DNA from: CAZHDB01 sp964531225
GTDB taxonomy: Archaea; Thermoproteota; Thermoprotei_A; Sulfolobales; Desulfurococcaceae
Assembly: GCA_964531225.1 (NCBI GenBank)
Contig: CAZHDB010000001.1
Span: forward strand, 1 to 64,000
DNA length: 64,000 bases
Direction of reading: 5' to 3'
Shown here piece after piece: positions 51,438-61,228 of the stretch. The number at the start of each line of letters is the position of its first letter. Position 1 is the first letter of the stretch. The notes below the pieces were generated by a model. It was not told the DNA's origin and made no database searches. It saw nothing but the letters and a program-made list of their open reading frames with translations. A program made the position numbers and the translations under genes.

Positions 51438-52658
51438 TTGGATGGTAGATTTGATGAATTATTAAACCCTGCAGTTAAAAAATTACGTGCATCTGAAATT
51501 AGAGAATTACTCAAAGTGGTAAAAAAATCAAAGGAAATAATAAGTCTAGCAGGCGGTCTACCCGATCTAAGGTATCTTCCTAAGGAAGAGCTAGCTGAAA
51601 TAACTAAGGAAATCATTATAAAATATGGTGATTATAGTCTCCAGTATAGTGAAACAAAGGGTATATATGAAGTTAGAAAAGCACTATCAGACTTCATATA
51701 TAAGACAAAAGGGTTTAAAGTTGATCCTGAGGACATCATTATTACAACTGGTAGTCAACAAGGATTGCATATGTTAGCAAAGACGTTTGTGACCCCTGGA
51801 GATAAAGTGATTACAGAATCACCTACTTATCTAGCTGCTCTTGGCGCATTTAGATTAGCTGGTGCCGATCTTGTTGGCATAAAGATCGACGATCATGGTA
51901 TGAAGACCATAGCATTGGAGGATACATTAAAGAGGATGCATGCACTCGACATAAAGCCGAAATTCATTTACACAATACCTGTTGCCCAAAATCCAGGAGG
52001 CGTAACCATGTCTCTTGATAGAAAGAAGCATCTGTTAGAATTAGCTAGTAAATATGATTTAATTATTGTCGAGGATGACCCCTATAGCTTCTTCGTATAT
52101 GATGAAAATGCTGATATAACATCTCTTAAGGCATTAGATAAGGAGGATCGAGTTATATATATGAGTACAGCTAGCAAAATACTTGCACCAGGAATTAGAT
52201 TAGGATGGATAGTTACTCCTAGGGATCTCACTAGAAGAATGGAATTATTGAAACAATATGTAGATCTACATAGTCCGACTTTGAACCAATATATATTAGC
52301 TGAAGCTATCAAGAAAGGTCTTATTGAGAGACATGTACGTAGGATGGTTAGTGTTTATAAAGAGAAGAGAGATGCTATGGTTAAGGCCTTAGATGAATAT
52401 TTCCCAGAATATACATGGTACAGTAGACCTATTGGAGGATTCTTTGTATTTGCCTATGTATTTAAGGAAGGCTTCGATACTAAGAAACTTATGGATATAG
52501 CATTAAATAAGTATAAGGTAGCTTATGTACCGGGCCAGGGCTTTCATCCTGACGGTACTGGCGCTAATAGTATGAGATTAAACTATAGTTACCCAACAAT
52601 AGAGCAAATATGGGAAGGAATTAGAAGGCTTTCACAAATGATAAAGGAAGTTAGCTAA
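51438..52658 (+). CDS. Class I aminotransferase (2-aminoadipate/aromatic type)
   Basis: 406 residues of fold-type I PLP enzymes, the group containing LysN (2-aminoadipate aminotransferase) and archaeal multi-substrate aminotransferases. Key segments: ISLAGGLPD, TTGSQQGLHMLAKT (PLP phosphate), PVAQNPGGVTM (Asn), VEDDPYSFF (Asp) and STASKILAPGIRLGWI (Schiff-base Lys and Arg). TTG start with GAGGGA upstream. The last 8 bases overlap the opposed MDR-like gene. Confidence 0.9.
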   Translation: MDGRFDELLNPAVKKLRASEIRELLKVVKKSKEIISLAGGLPDLRYLPKEELAEITKEIIIKYGDYSLQYSETKGIYEVRKALSDFIYKTKGFKVDPEDIIITTGSQQGLHMLAKTFVTPGDKVITESPTYLAALGAFRLAGADLVGIKIDDHGMKTIALEDTLKRMHALDIKPKFIYTIPVAQNPGGVTMSLDRKKHLLELASKYDLIIVEDDPYSFFVYDENADITSLKALDKEDRVIYMSTASKILAPGIRLGWIVTPRDLTRRMELLKQYVDLHSPTLNQYILAEAIKKGLIERHVRRMVSVYKEKRDAMVKALDEYFPEYTWYSRPIGGFFVFAYVFKEGFDTKKLMDIALNKYKVAYVPGQGFHPDGTGANSMRLNYSYPTIEQIWEGIRRLSQMIKEVS

Positions 52659-53538
52659 ACGATATAATGATGCCGATACCATCTATGGGGAACAGGCTTA
52701 GGATTTCGGCCAGTCTCCTTGCTTGTACCTTTCTAATATACCTACCAATTATTTTTCCTATTTTATTTGCACAAATGTAATGTTTTTCCTTAGGTTCAGG
52801 CTTTACTATGTTTACACTAAGCATGTTCCTAATATTGATCCCTATATACATTGTATATGGATTAACATATAACGTTAGATGTTTAGTTCCAAGTTCCTTA
52901 ATCAAGTCCTCAATATATATTGGAGTAAGTAAGCCATAGAACATTGTATCGAAACAACATTTTATGTCCTGCGCTTTCTGATAAACATCGAAACCAAGTT
53001 TTCGAAATATCCTATAGGATGTCTTAGAGTACGTTAATATTGATAATCGAGAAGCTTTATCCTCCGAACATAAGGCTAACGCTAAGGACTCAATACCTCC
53101 ACCAACAATTAATAGGTTCTTTCCCTCTATGTTCTCACAAATACTACAAGCAATAGCTACATGATACATTGTACTGTATATAGGCTCTTGTTTAGATAAT
53201 GTTCTTGTTATTGAATCCATGGGTACTGTTGCGTATTTAGATAACAAACCATCGAGATCTAATCCTAAATACCCATGAGTTGTGATTGGTGAAACGAGGG
53301 CTAAAGAACCACTCAATTCAGGGTTCGCACCATAACCTGCCTCCAAAATCCTTACAATACCCGTTGATCCTAGAACTACTGGCTTCTTAATAGGAATGTA
53401 TCCTCTAAAAACTCCGTTTTCTAATCCACCCACATATACATGTATTGGTTTAACTAGGTAATGTTTACTAAGTATTCTTATCGACTTTTTATCTACATAG
53501 ACACCTCCGTAACCAGCTATAATTGCTTCACTCTCCAT
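52651..53538 (-). CDS. MDR-like dehydrogenase homologue without zinc ligands
   Basis: About 295 residues. The N-terminal GroES-like part (KPVVLGSTGIVRILEAG; SGSLALVSPITTHGYLGLDLDG) and a Rossmann segment (NLLIVGGGIESLALALC) are reminiscent of medium-chain dehydrogenases. The usual catalytic Cys (GICGTD) and His/Glu (GHE) of zinc-dependent members are missing, and the protein is about 50 residues shorter than typical. Probably a zinc-independent or non-catalytic relative. ATG 53538 has GGTG six bases upstream. Confidence 0.6.
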   Translation of the reverse strand: MESEAIIAGYGGVYVDKKSIRILSKHYLVKPIHVYVGGLENGVFRGYIPIKKPVVLGSTGIVRILEAGYGANPELSGSLALVSPITTHGYLGLDLDGLLSKYATVPMDSITRTLSKQEPIYSTMYHVAIACSICENIEGKNLLIVGGGIESLALALCSEDKASRLSILTYSKTSYRIFRKLGFDVYQKAQDIKCCFDTMFYGLLTPIYIEDLIKELGTKHLTLYVNPYTMYIGINIRNMLSVNIVKPEPKEKHYICANKIGKIIGRYIRKVQARRLAEILSLFPIDGIGIIISFS

Positions 53539-53600
53539 ATTATACACCTTTTATTAACTACTAGGAAACCATAAATAATATAGGTTCTTCCCTAGGTGTT

Positions 53601-53960
53601 ATGGAATTGAGCATATATGAAGCGGTCCATTGGATTAGTAAAGAGGCTAGATATAAAATTATTGAGATCATGTTAGCTACGAGAAGTGCTAGGCAATTGG
53701 CATTTGAATTGGGTGTTTCACCTGCTGCTATAAATAAGTACTTATCACGTAGAATGCATCCTAGTGATCAAACTATCGCTAGAGCTCTCCAAGTTCTTTA
53801 TGATTATGAAAGAGAGAGAATATATCAAATTATAGTCGATGATATTATAAATGCTTTGTCTAAATTAATTGATTGTGTGAGTAATGAATCTGAGTATTTA
53901 AAAAAATATACTACTGAGCGATTGAATGATTTATTGAGGAGGCTTGAAGAGAATGGGTAA
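53601..53960 (+). CDS. Small helix-turn-helix protein
   Basis: 119 residues. A clear HTH lies at about 28-52 (SARQLAFELGVSPAAINKYLSRR), followed by a helical C-terminal half that may mediate oligomerisation. It resembles the XRE/Cro type of DNA-binding protein common in Crenarchaeota. It overlaps the next gene by 8 bases, so they form an operon. Confidence 0.75.
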   Translation: MELSIYEAVHWISKEARYKIIEIMLATRSARQLAFELGVSPAAINKYLSRRMHPSDQTIARALQVLYDYERERIYQIIVDDIINALSKLIDCVSNESEYLKKYTTERLNDLLRRLEENG

Positions 53961-54327
53961 AGAAAAGGATAAACCTTTCCTTGCGGATGGTAGCTTAGTT
54001 GAGGACTATACACTACTATTTAACTACTGGGAAATAGCTAAGACAAAGGATGTATCAATAGCTGAGAAAGCTGTTTTATCTCATAAAGATTTTAGCGAGC
54101 TGGAAAGAATAGTAAATCTATTTCATGGACGCTCTATTGTAGAGTTAATTAATTATTTTAAGAATAACATGAAAAATAGAATTGATCCTAAAATAGCGGT
54201 TGAAGCATATAAAAAGACTTACGGAGTTGAAGTTGAAGAAAATATTGCTGTTGATAAATTAGCTACAATTTTGGCATCATGGTTAATGGAGGCAGCACGA
54301 CAACTTAAAAATAATAAGTTACCATAG
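53953..54327 (+). CDS. Helical protein of unknown function
   Basis: About 124 residues, all-helical in appearance (VSIAEKAVLSHKDFSELERIV; KIAVEAYKKTYGVEVEEN). No family recognised. ATG 53953 is chosen because GAGGAGG lies about ten bases upstream, whereas TTG 53944 is too close to it. Overlap with the preceding HTH gene points to joint expression, so it could be a partner of that regulator. Convergent with 54362-54634. Confidence 0.6.
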   Translation: MGKEKDKPFLADGSLVEDYTLLFNYWEIAKTKDVSIAEKAVLSHKDFSELERIVNLFHGRSIVELINYFKNNMKNRIDPKIAVEAYKKTYGVEVEENIAVDKLATILASWLMEAARQLKNNKLP

Positions 54328-54361
54328 TTGGAGAAATACTTAGGGATAAATATAAAGCAAG

Positions 54362-54634
54362 TCAGTTCACAATAATTATACTCCCATTATGTACCAAGTT
54401 GTCTACATACTTAGAAAGATCCTTTAAATCTAGCACAATGATCATGGGATCATTTTTCATTTTAATTATTTCTAAAATATCCATTAAATTCTCTTCATTA
54501 ACTAAAATATTGGCACACTTATTAACATATGTTGAAATACATAAATGATGTGGACATATGTTTAAATGGCTAAGAGATAAGCTATCTAAACATGATCTGG
54601 TTAAGCATATTATTACTCTAACACATGTAGACAT
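54362..54634 (-). CDS. Small Cys-rich protein, uncertain
   Basis: About 90 residues (94 if started at GTG 54646). The N-terminal half has six cysteines and two adjacent histidines (CPHHLC); the C-terminal half is a regular alpha/beta stretch (ENLMDILEIIKMKNDPMIIVLDL). Nothing recognised. Its 5' end nearly abuts the divergent gene at 54650. It could be a shadow frame, but the C-terminal half looks coding. Confidence 0.4.
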   Translation of the reverse strand: MSTCVRVIICLTRSCLDSLSLSHLNICPHHLCISTYVNKCANILVNEENLMDILEIIKMKNDPMIIVLDLKDLSKYVDNLVHNGSIIIVN

Positions 54635-54649
54635 GGGTGTATCCACTAT

Positions 54650-54937
54650 ATGCTTAATATAGAGGTGCTTGAAGATATAATTTATGGATTTCTAAAGGAG
54701 TCTAGAATAAGATATAAAGAAGTATGGATTGATAGGATAAAGATAACTAGTAGTAAAGTATTTTTATATATGGTTGTTGGTAAAGAGAGGGTTAAAGCAA
54801 TAATATACCGGGATAACGTCAGAGTTAGAGTATACTCAAGACTAAAGGGTCTATCAATATCTCTTCAAAGAATAATTGAAAGAGAATATAGAAAAGCCTT
54901 AAAGAGGTGGGAACGTGAAAGAAAAGAATCCATATAG
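54650..54937 (+). CDS. Small basic protein of unknown function
   Basis: 95 residues with many Arg, Lys and Ile (KERVKAIIYRDNVRVRVYS), so it may bind RNA. No ribosome binding site precedes the ATG, so translation is leaderless or starts at GTG 54665. It overlaps the DUF2192-type gene by 23 bases, and the pair is probably one operon. Confidence 0.55.
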   Translation: MLNIEVLEDIIYGFLKESRIRYKEVWIDRIKITSSKVFLYMVVGKERVKAIIYRDNVRVRVYSRLKGLSISLQRIIEREYRKALKRWERERKESI

Positions 54938-55631
54938 GAAACGTATCCAACTTGCAGTAGACATATTAGGTGAAGTTATAGGTAGAAATGATATTGATCG
55001 TTATAAACTTATAGAATTAATGAAGTATAAATATTCTAAAGCAAAAATACAACCTATCCGTGGTAAAGCCTTCCCTCCAGATATATACGATAAGGAACTT
55101 GCTACATTATATGTTATTGGAAGATATGGTCTGGGCATTGATATAGACTATCCAGAACTATTCAATAAGATCTTTGATAAGGAGACATCTCTAGATCAAG
55201 CCTTAGAAGCTGTTTTGAAGGGTGATTACAGTAAAGCAAGGAAGTTATTAATCGAGGTCTCTCCAGCAAGAGTTATTGACAGTAATACATTGGCTAGAAT
55301 GCTGAGAGTAGGTTTTACAAAGACAATACTTGGATTCATAAACGAGAATGTATTCTTTGAATTACTGCATAAATGTATAGAGGCTTTTCCAGAAGAACAA
55401 CATACGGTACAGAATTTTGTTAGATTCTATATAGCTTTTAAATTAGCTGAGGAAATATATAGCGGCAGGGTTAGAGACCGTATAACCAAGGAGGCTTTCA
55501 AGCAGGCACTAGCTGTGAAAATGGGATTCCCCCGGATAATGCCTAATGATAAATATATATATACAATAGCGACTGAAGTATTTAACATCAATAAGCGCAT
55601 CTTGGAGAAAGTTTTAAATTTAAAAGAGTAG
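54915..55631 (+). CDS. DUF2192-type crenarchaeal protein
   Basis: 238 residues, largely helical. The opening YRKRIQLAVDILGEVI and the middle ELATLYVIGRYGLGID fit my memory of DUF2192, a family restricted mainly to Crenarchaeota with unknown function. No catalytic motif visible. GTG start with GGTGG four bases upstream, inside the preceding gene. Convergent with the Lhr-family helicase gene, 11 bases apart. Confidence 0.65.
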   Translation: MKEKNPYRKRIQLAVDILGEVIGRNDIDRYKLIELMKYKYSKAKIQPIRGKAFPPDIYDKELATLYVIGRYGLGIDIDYPELFNKIFDKETSLDQALEAVLKGDYSKARKLLIEVSPARVIDSNTLARMLRVGFTKTILGFINENVFFELLHKCIEAFPEEQHTVQNFVRFYIAFKLAEEIYSGRVRDRITKEAFKQALAVKMGFPRIMPNDKYIYTIATEVFNINKRILEKVLNLKE

Positions 55632-55642
55632 CTAAAAATTCT

Positions 55643-58273
55643 TTATTTGTTCATTGATTCTATATACTTAATGGTTCGTTCATATAGTTTTCTTAACAAT
55701 TTCTTCCTATCCTCCATAAGTACTACGTCACTATATCCTTGTACAACAATATTATGAGCAAATGGACTTGGTACATTATTAGGACCTATAATTTCCAACT
55801 TAATAGTACCTTCATGAATCCATTCAAGAACCTTCTTAGCAGCATCTATATGCATATAGTCTTCAAGTACTTCCCTATATGTTTCCTTAAGAATAGGAAA
55901 ACCTGGTATTTCAGATACTATTTTCAATAGTTCCTCGGCGCTTAATTGAAGTTTTTGAACGCTTCTTTCCTTATTCTTATACCTTCTTAATAACATAAAT
56001 GATCTCTGTGCACAATGGCGGAACCTTCTCTTAAGCATCTCTGTGTGACGCAATACTTTCTTAAGAATATCATCAATATTATCTTTATAAAGTTCTCTAA
56101 ACAATTTAATCCAATGCGTATTCGGATGACCAGGCAGTGTAAGCATAAAGCCATTATCATTTATTGTGATCCTAACATTAGCTCCAAGCTCTCGGGCTAT
56201 GACATATGCATATGCTCTGGATAAGGCAGCATTGACTCTCCTACCAAACAGGCTATGTACAATAACATTTCGTCGATCAAATTCATCATATATTTCTAAT
56301 AATATCAATCGATCTGATGGAACAAGGCCTTTTGTAAATAGATACTGTTCACGTATATACTGATATATACTCTCGGCTGCATGCCTCTCTAACCTATACT
56401 CCTTTATAAGATAATCAATGATCTCGTCTTTACTCGCTGTAGTCATCATTTCAGCAATTATTCTCCTAAATCTGCCGACTTCGAGAGCCGAATCAAAAGC
56501 CAATGGAAGCATTTCACTAAACCAACTAGGCACAGTAGGACGTGCTCCATCAGCAGGTCTAACATATACCCGGAATCCATGGCTTCTAATATATTCATAG
56601 ACACGCCCTCCTAAGACAAAGAGATCTCCAGGCGTGAGCCATTCAACGAACTCTTCCTCGAGATCACCTACGTACTTGCCATCTATAGTAAATACATACG
56701 CCTTACTCTCATCAGGTATAGTTCCTATGTTTAAGAAATAAATCATCCTAGCTCCACGTTTCCGGCCAAAAACACTTTCTTCTTCATCAAACCGTATTTT
56801 AGAATAAACACGCATGTGCTCAAGATAATTAGAATATCTTCCCGATAAATATCTTAAAACATTAAGATAGTCCTCATAGGATAATGTGTGGTATGTATAG
56901 CTTCTACGAATCAGCCTATATGCTTCATCCACTCTCCATTTCCTCTCCAAAGCCATACCCACGAGATGCTGTGCCAATACATCTAAGGGATTCCTCGGTA
57001 TTCTTACATGATCTATTTTCCTCTCCATAGCAGCCTTAGCCAATACTGTGCACTCAACAAGATCATCTCGATCAACTACAATTATCCTACCTTTACTTAC
57101 CTGTCTAATATGGTGACCTGCTCTCCCCACTCTTTGTAAGAGTCTACTTACACTTTTAGGACTACTCAATAAAACGACGAGGTCGATATAGCCAATATCT
57201 ATTCCTAATTCTAAACTGGTTGAAGAAACGATAACTCTTAGTTCACCACGTTTAAGCTTATTTTCTATTTCAAGTCTTAGGTCTCGGCTTAAACTGCTGT
57301 GGTGTGCCTCTATTTCATCAATGTCAACAATTTTTTCTTTCTCCATGATCTTGCGGAGTTTGTATACTACACGTTCTGTAGCACTACGTGTATTCGTAAA
57401 TACTAGAGTTGTACGATGTTTCTTGATTAAATCTATGAGCTTTCTATAAATGGCCTCATTAATCTCTTCAGCATCTGCATGAACAAGATCTCTTACGGGG
57501 CATAATACCCTTATATCGATGGGCTTAGTAAAACGAGCATCAACTATGAAGCAATCACGTGGTAGCCCTTCATCACGGAAACCAACTAAAAATTTGGCCA
57601 CTTCTTCTAGAGGAGCTATTGTAGCACTTAAGCCTATACGTATAAGAGGTTTGCCTACAAGATTTTCTAAACGCTCGATACTAAGGCTTAAGTGGCTTCC
57701 ACGTTTACTATTGGCCATTTCATGTATTTCATCAACAACTATAACCTGGGTAGAACGTAGTCTTTCTCTAAATCTAGGTGCATTAAGGGCTATAGCTAGA
57801 CTCTCAGGAGTCGTTATAAGAATGTGCGGTGGATCACGTATCATTTTTTGCTTTTCTGTTGGAGTTGTATCACTGGTTCTCACTGCGACTTTAATCGTTG
57901 GAAGCTCAATACCCATTTCTTTAGCTACACTACTAATACCTATAATGGGATCCTGAAGATTCTTTCTCATATCATTATTTAATGCCCTTAATGGGCTCAC
58001 ATACACGATCTGAATGCCTTCGGGTAATTTGCCATGTTCTTCAGCATAACTATATAGATTATCAAGTAATCCTAGAAATACAGCTAGTGTCTTACCTGTG
58101 CCAGTAGGAGAAGAGATTAGTACATTATATCCCTTCTTTATCAATGGTATAGCCATTTTCTGAGGAGGTGTAAAAGAACCGAATCTCTTCTTGAACCATC
58201 TTGCAACATACGGCCTAAGCATACCATAGATTTCATCATCACTATACATTTTCTCTGCAAATACTATTGGCAT
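55643..58273 (-). CDS. Lhr-family superfamily 2 helicase
   Basis: 876 residues. Walker A SPTGTGKT (55-62), DEIH box (181-184), motif III LSATIAPLEEV, motif V SSTSLELGIDIG and motif VI LLQRVGRAGHH, then a winged-helix and a long C-terminal region (about 430-876) typical of Lhr-core proteins. These 3'-5' translocases unwind DNA and DNA:RNA hybrids and are linked to repair. Size fits Lhr-core without the bacterial C-terminal extension. Confidence 0.9.
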   Translation of the reverse strand: MPIVFAEKMYSDDEIYGMLRPYVARWFKKRFGSFTPPQKMAIPLIKKGYNVLISSPTGTGKTLAVFLGLLDNLYSYAEEHGKLPEGIQIVYVSPLRALNNDMRKNLQDPIIGISSVAKEMGIELPTIKVAVRTSDTTPTEKQKMIRDPPHILITTPESLAIALNAPRFRERLRSTQVIVVDEIHEMANSKRGSHLSLSIERLENLVGKPLIRIGLSATIAPLEEVAKFLVGFRDEGLPRDCFIVDARFTKPIDIRVLCPVRDLVHADAEEINEAIYRKLIDLIKKHRTTLVFTNTRSATERVVYKLRKIMEKEKIVDIDEIEAHHSSLSRDLRLEIENKLKRGELRVIVSSTSLELGIDIGYIDLVVLLSSPKSVSRLLQRVGRAGHHIRQVSKGRIIVVDRDDLVECTVLAKAAMERKIDHVRIPRNPLDVLAQHLVGMALERKWRVDEAYRLIRRSYTYHTLSYEDYLNVLRYLSGRYSNYLEHMRVYSKIRFDEEESVFGRKRGARMIYFLNIGTIPDESKAYVFTIDGKYVGDLEEEFVEWLTPGDLFVLGGRVYEYIRSHGFRVYVRPADGARPTVPSWFSEMLPLAFDSALEVGRFRRIIAEMMTTASKDEIIDYLIKEYRLERHAAESIYQYIREQYLFTKGLVPSDRLILLEIYDEFDRRNVIVHSLFGRRVNAALSRAYAYVIARELGANVRITINDNGFMLTLPGHPNTHWIKLFRELYKDNIDDILKKVLRHTEMLKRRFRHCAQRSFMLLRRYKNKERSVQKLQLSAEELLKIVSEIPGFPILKETYREVLEDYMHIDAAKKVLEWIHEGTIKLEIIGPNNVPSPFAHNIVVQGYSDVVLMEDRKKLLRKLYERTIKYIESMNK

Positions 58274-58376
58274 CCTTGTAGTACACCTATCTCTGGGTCA
58301 ATATAGTTATCCTATCAACAGTTATTTTTAATACATTCTATTTATCACGGATATAGAATCAATTATAGTGATAAAG

Positions 58377-59807
58377 TTACTTAAACAGTAGATCCTTGCC
58401 CCATCTTATGATAGAGTAATAATAGGCCAATGAATAAAATAATAACCATCCACTAGTATATGGAGTGCCATTTAGTAATCCATAGATAGCAGAAATAGTT
58501 AGTAGAGCCAGAAATAGTATTTCTGAGGGAAATCTTAATGATGTAAACATTGTTTCATGTCTGCCCTTAGGCGTACGCTTGTATATAAACGGTCTTCTGA
58601 GAAAAGCCTTTATCATTGCCTTTGAAATAGTTATTGAAATAGTTGTGGTAGCAGCAGATATTCTACCGAGATTAACTAGTGCTTTATAAAAAGGCTTTCC
58701 TCTTCTAACCTGAGAATCTATGTAACTTCCCCCATAGAGCATCATTGCTATTATCCATGGTAATCCTATAAACCAATACCGTTGGAAAGAATCGAATCCG
58801 AAGAATAAAGATATAATGATCAGAAGGGCGCCAATGAACGTAGTCAATACCGGTAAGTATTGGAGGAGAAAGAGAATAGTTTCTAACTTAGAGTACAATG
58901 GTTGATCAGATAAAATGATATCCCAAAACCTAGCTATAGCTACATCAGTTGCCCCATAAGCCCATCTTTCCTGCTGTATACGAAAGCTCTTAAGTCTACG
59001 AGGAACTTCAACCGATATACTTATTGAATCTATGAATCCTATTTTCCCTCCTTTCCTCAATATTCTAGTCCCTATCTCCATATCATCTTGAATCCTATTT
59101 TCATCCCATCCACCAAGCTCATTCAAGATGTAATCTCTTAGGTAAAGAGTTCCTGTGCCTACGGGCATTACTGGTAGATTAAGTGAAGCTCTACCACGGT
59201 ATATGGAGTCAACTACGTAGTCCATTGAAACTGATACTGCTTCTGCTAAACGAGTATCTTTATTTCGGCCACACCATCTTCCTACAACTGCTTTATACCC
59301 GTTTTTAATCATTTCAATTGCCTTCATATAGTACGACTCGGGTACTCGACTATCTACATCCATTATATAAACATACTTCCCTCTTGAAGCAAATAATCCT
59401 ACGTTCAATGCTCCTGTTCTAAATCCTCTTGGTATTGAACGCCATATGAAATGAATATTTAGTCCCTTGCCCTTCCATTTCTCTATAATTCTCCTTATAC
59501 TTAGTAGATCTTCTGGATCGTCATCGGAGACAATTATTATTTCAATGTGATCACGTATATTCCATGAATAAATATATTTAAGTCCCTCATCTAATATTTC
59601 AATTGGTTCTTTTCTTATAGGCACTATAATTGATATTAGACCATCTATGTTCGTGCCTTTAATTCTATCAGTGTATTTTCTACCTTTTAAGTAAAATAGA
59701 GTCTGAAGTAATAATATAATAATAGAGGGTATCACGATCAATAGTATACCTAGGAATCCTATAATGTGTGCATTACTAGCTATATATTCTAGCACGTCTT
59801 TATACAT
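58377..59807 (-). CDS. Membrane GT2 glycosyltransferase (cellulose-synthase-like)
   Basis: 476 residues. N-terminal membrane helix (about 15-38), GT-A catalytic domain with IIVPIRKEP, VSDDDPEDLL, YIMDVDSRVP (DxD), QDDMEIGTRIL (TED-like) and QQERWAYG (QxxRW-type), then about four to five membrane helices (310-470). Such processive or single-addition synthases transfer sugars from nucleotide donors and export polysaccharides. Product unknown; surface polymer or glycolipid likely. Confidence 0.85.
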   Translation of the reverse strand: MYKDVLEYIASNAHIIGFLGILLIVIPSIIILLLQTLFYLKGRKYTDRIKGTNIDGLISIIVPIRKEPIEILDEGLKYIYSWNIRDHIEIIIVSDDDPEDLLSIRRIIEKWKGKGLNIHFIWRSIPRGFRTGALNVGLFASRGKYVYIMDVDSRVPESYYMKAIEMIKNGYKAVVGRWCGRNKDTRLAEAVSVSMDYVVDSIYRGRASLNLPVMPVGTGTLYLRDYILNELGGWDENRIQDDMEIGTRILRKGGKIGFIDSISISVEVPRRLKSFRIQQERWAYGATDVAIARFWDIILSDQPLYSKLETILFLLQYLPVLTTFIGALLIIISLFFGFDSFQRYWFIGLPWIIAMMLYGGSYIDSQVRRGKPFYKALVNLGRISAATTTISITISKAMIKAFLRRPFIYKRTPKGRHETMFTSLRFPSEILFLALLTISAIYGLLNGTPYTSGWLLFYSLAYYYSIIRWGKDLLFK

Positions 59808-59848
59808 ATTTTATCTCCATGTATATTATAATCACTTGGTGCTAGTAG

Positions 59849-61228
59849 TTGGAGGATATACTTCATAAAATAATAGAATACGGCCTTAATAAAGAAGCGG
59901 ATTTTGTCGATATAAGAGTTGAGGACTATACATTAAATAGTATTGAACTTAGGGATGGCCTAGTCTATACAGCATCTTCTGATAAGACATTGGGAGCAGC
60001 TGTAAGAATACTTTATAAAGGATCCCTTGGATTCGCATCAACATCGAAAGTGGATTATGAAAATCTTAAAATTGCAATAGACTCTGCTCTTAAATTCGCA
60101 AAAGCCCTTGTAGGCTCAAGCAGGCCAGTTAGTATTTATAAGGTGAGCAGTAGGCATGATGTGGTTAAGTATCCTATAGAACGTGATCCAAGAGACGTTG
60201 ATATAGGTGTTAAAATAAGTGATCTTAGGGAATTACATAAAATTATTACTACTATGAGTAGTCATATTAAGACTGTTACTTTAAGGTACATGGATGTGAC
60301 CGGAGAAACTATTTACGCATCAAGTGAGGGAAGGTACATTGAGCAATATTCAAACTATACTTGGCTATACCTATGGGTAACAGGTCGTGAGGCAAACGTA
60401 ATGGCTTCTGCAAGACATGAATTAGGAACACGTAGGGGCTATGTCCTGTATAAGAAGTTTCCCCAAGAACAAATAGCTAAGATTATTGTTAATAGAATTG
60501 AAAATCAATTAAAGGCAAAGACGCCTAAAGGAGGAATGTTTCCAGCTATCTTGGCTCCTGAGGTAGTAGGTGTATTTACACACGAGGCTTTTGGGCATTT
60601 AGCTGAAGCTGATTTAACTATATCTGGTAGTGTTTTAAGGGATAAACTTGGCAAAAAAGTAGCTAGCGATCTTGTTACGATAATGGACGATCCAACTATA
60701 CCTGATTCTTTTGGCATGTTTAAATACGATGATGAGGGTATTGAGGCGATTCCAGTTACTATTGTTGAAAATGGTGTACTTAAACAATTAATGACTGATC
60801 GTGTATATGCTAGTCTAATTGGTACGAAGCCAACTGGTAATGCCAGAGCTGAAGACTATAATGTTCCTCCTCTCATTAGAATGAGGACAACATATATTAA
60901 ACCAGGCAATATGAGCAAGGAAGAACTTTTCGAAGATATAAAGTTCGGTTATTATATAGTTGGTTTTCGCGGTGGACAAGCAAATATTGATGGCACATTT
61001 CAAGTTGGTGTACAGGAAGCTTATGAAATAGTTAATGGAGAAATAGGGGATCCTGTCCGTAACATGAGTATTAGTGGGAATACTCTTGATACCTTAATGT
61101 TAGTCGATGGTATTGGGAAAGACTTTGAAATAGGTTATGGTAGATGTGGTAAGGGGCAAACGGTATTTATTTCAGATGGCGGCCCTCATGTAAGGGTTAA
61201 AAAGATCCTTATTGGTGGGAGACTATGA
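59849..61228 (+). CDS. tldD: TldD-family metalloprotease
   Basis: 459 residues. HEAFGHLAEAD gives the zinc motif HExxxH, followed by the third ligand region; IEQYSNYTWLYLWV and GFRGGQANIDGTFQ are characteristic. TldD and TldE form a heterodimer that degrades unfolded peptides and processes modified peptides (microcin B17 in E. coli). TTG start with GGTGCT upstream. Overlaps tldE by 4 bases (ATGA), so the pair is coupled. Confidence 0.92.
   Translation: MEDILHKIIEYGLNKEADFVDIRVEDYTLNSIELRDGLVYTASSDKTLGAAVRILYKGSLGFASTSKVDYENLKIAIDSALKFAKALVGSSRPVSIYKVSSRHDVVKYPIERDPRDVDIGVKISDLRELHKIITTMSSHIKTVTLRYMDVTGETIYASSEGRYIEQYSNYTWLYLWVTGREANVMASARHELGTRRGYVLYKKFPQEQIAKIIVNRIENQLKAKTPKGGMFPAILAPEVVGVFTHEAFGHLAEADLTISGSVLRDKLGKKVASDLVTIMDDPTIPDSFGMFKYDDEGIEAIPVTIVENGVLKQLMTDRVYASLIGTKPTGNARAEDYNVPPLIRMRTTYIKPGNMSKEELFEDIKFGYYIVGFRGGQANIDGTFQVGVQEAYEIVNGEIGDPVRNMSISGNTLDTLMLVDGIGKDFEIGYGRCGKGQTVFISDGGPHVRVKKILIGGRL

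Noticed and set aside
55739..57956. Several plus-strand frames within the Lhr gene
   Set aside because: All lie antisense to conserved helicase motifs and lack start signals.
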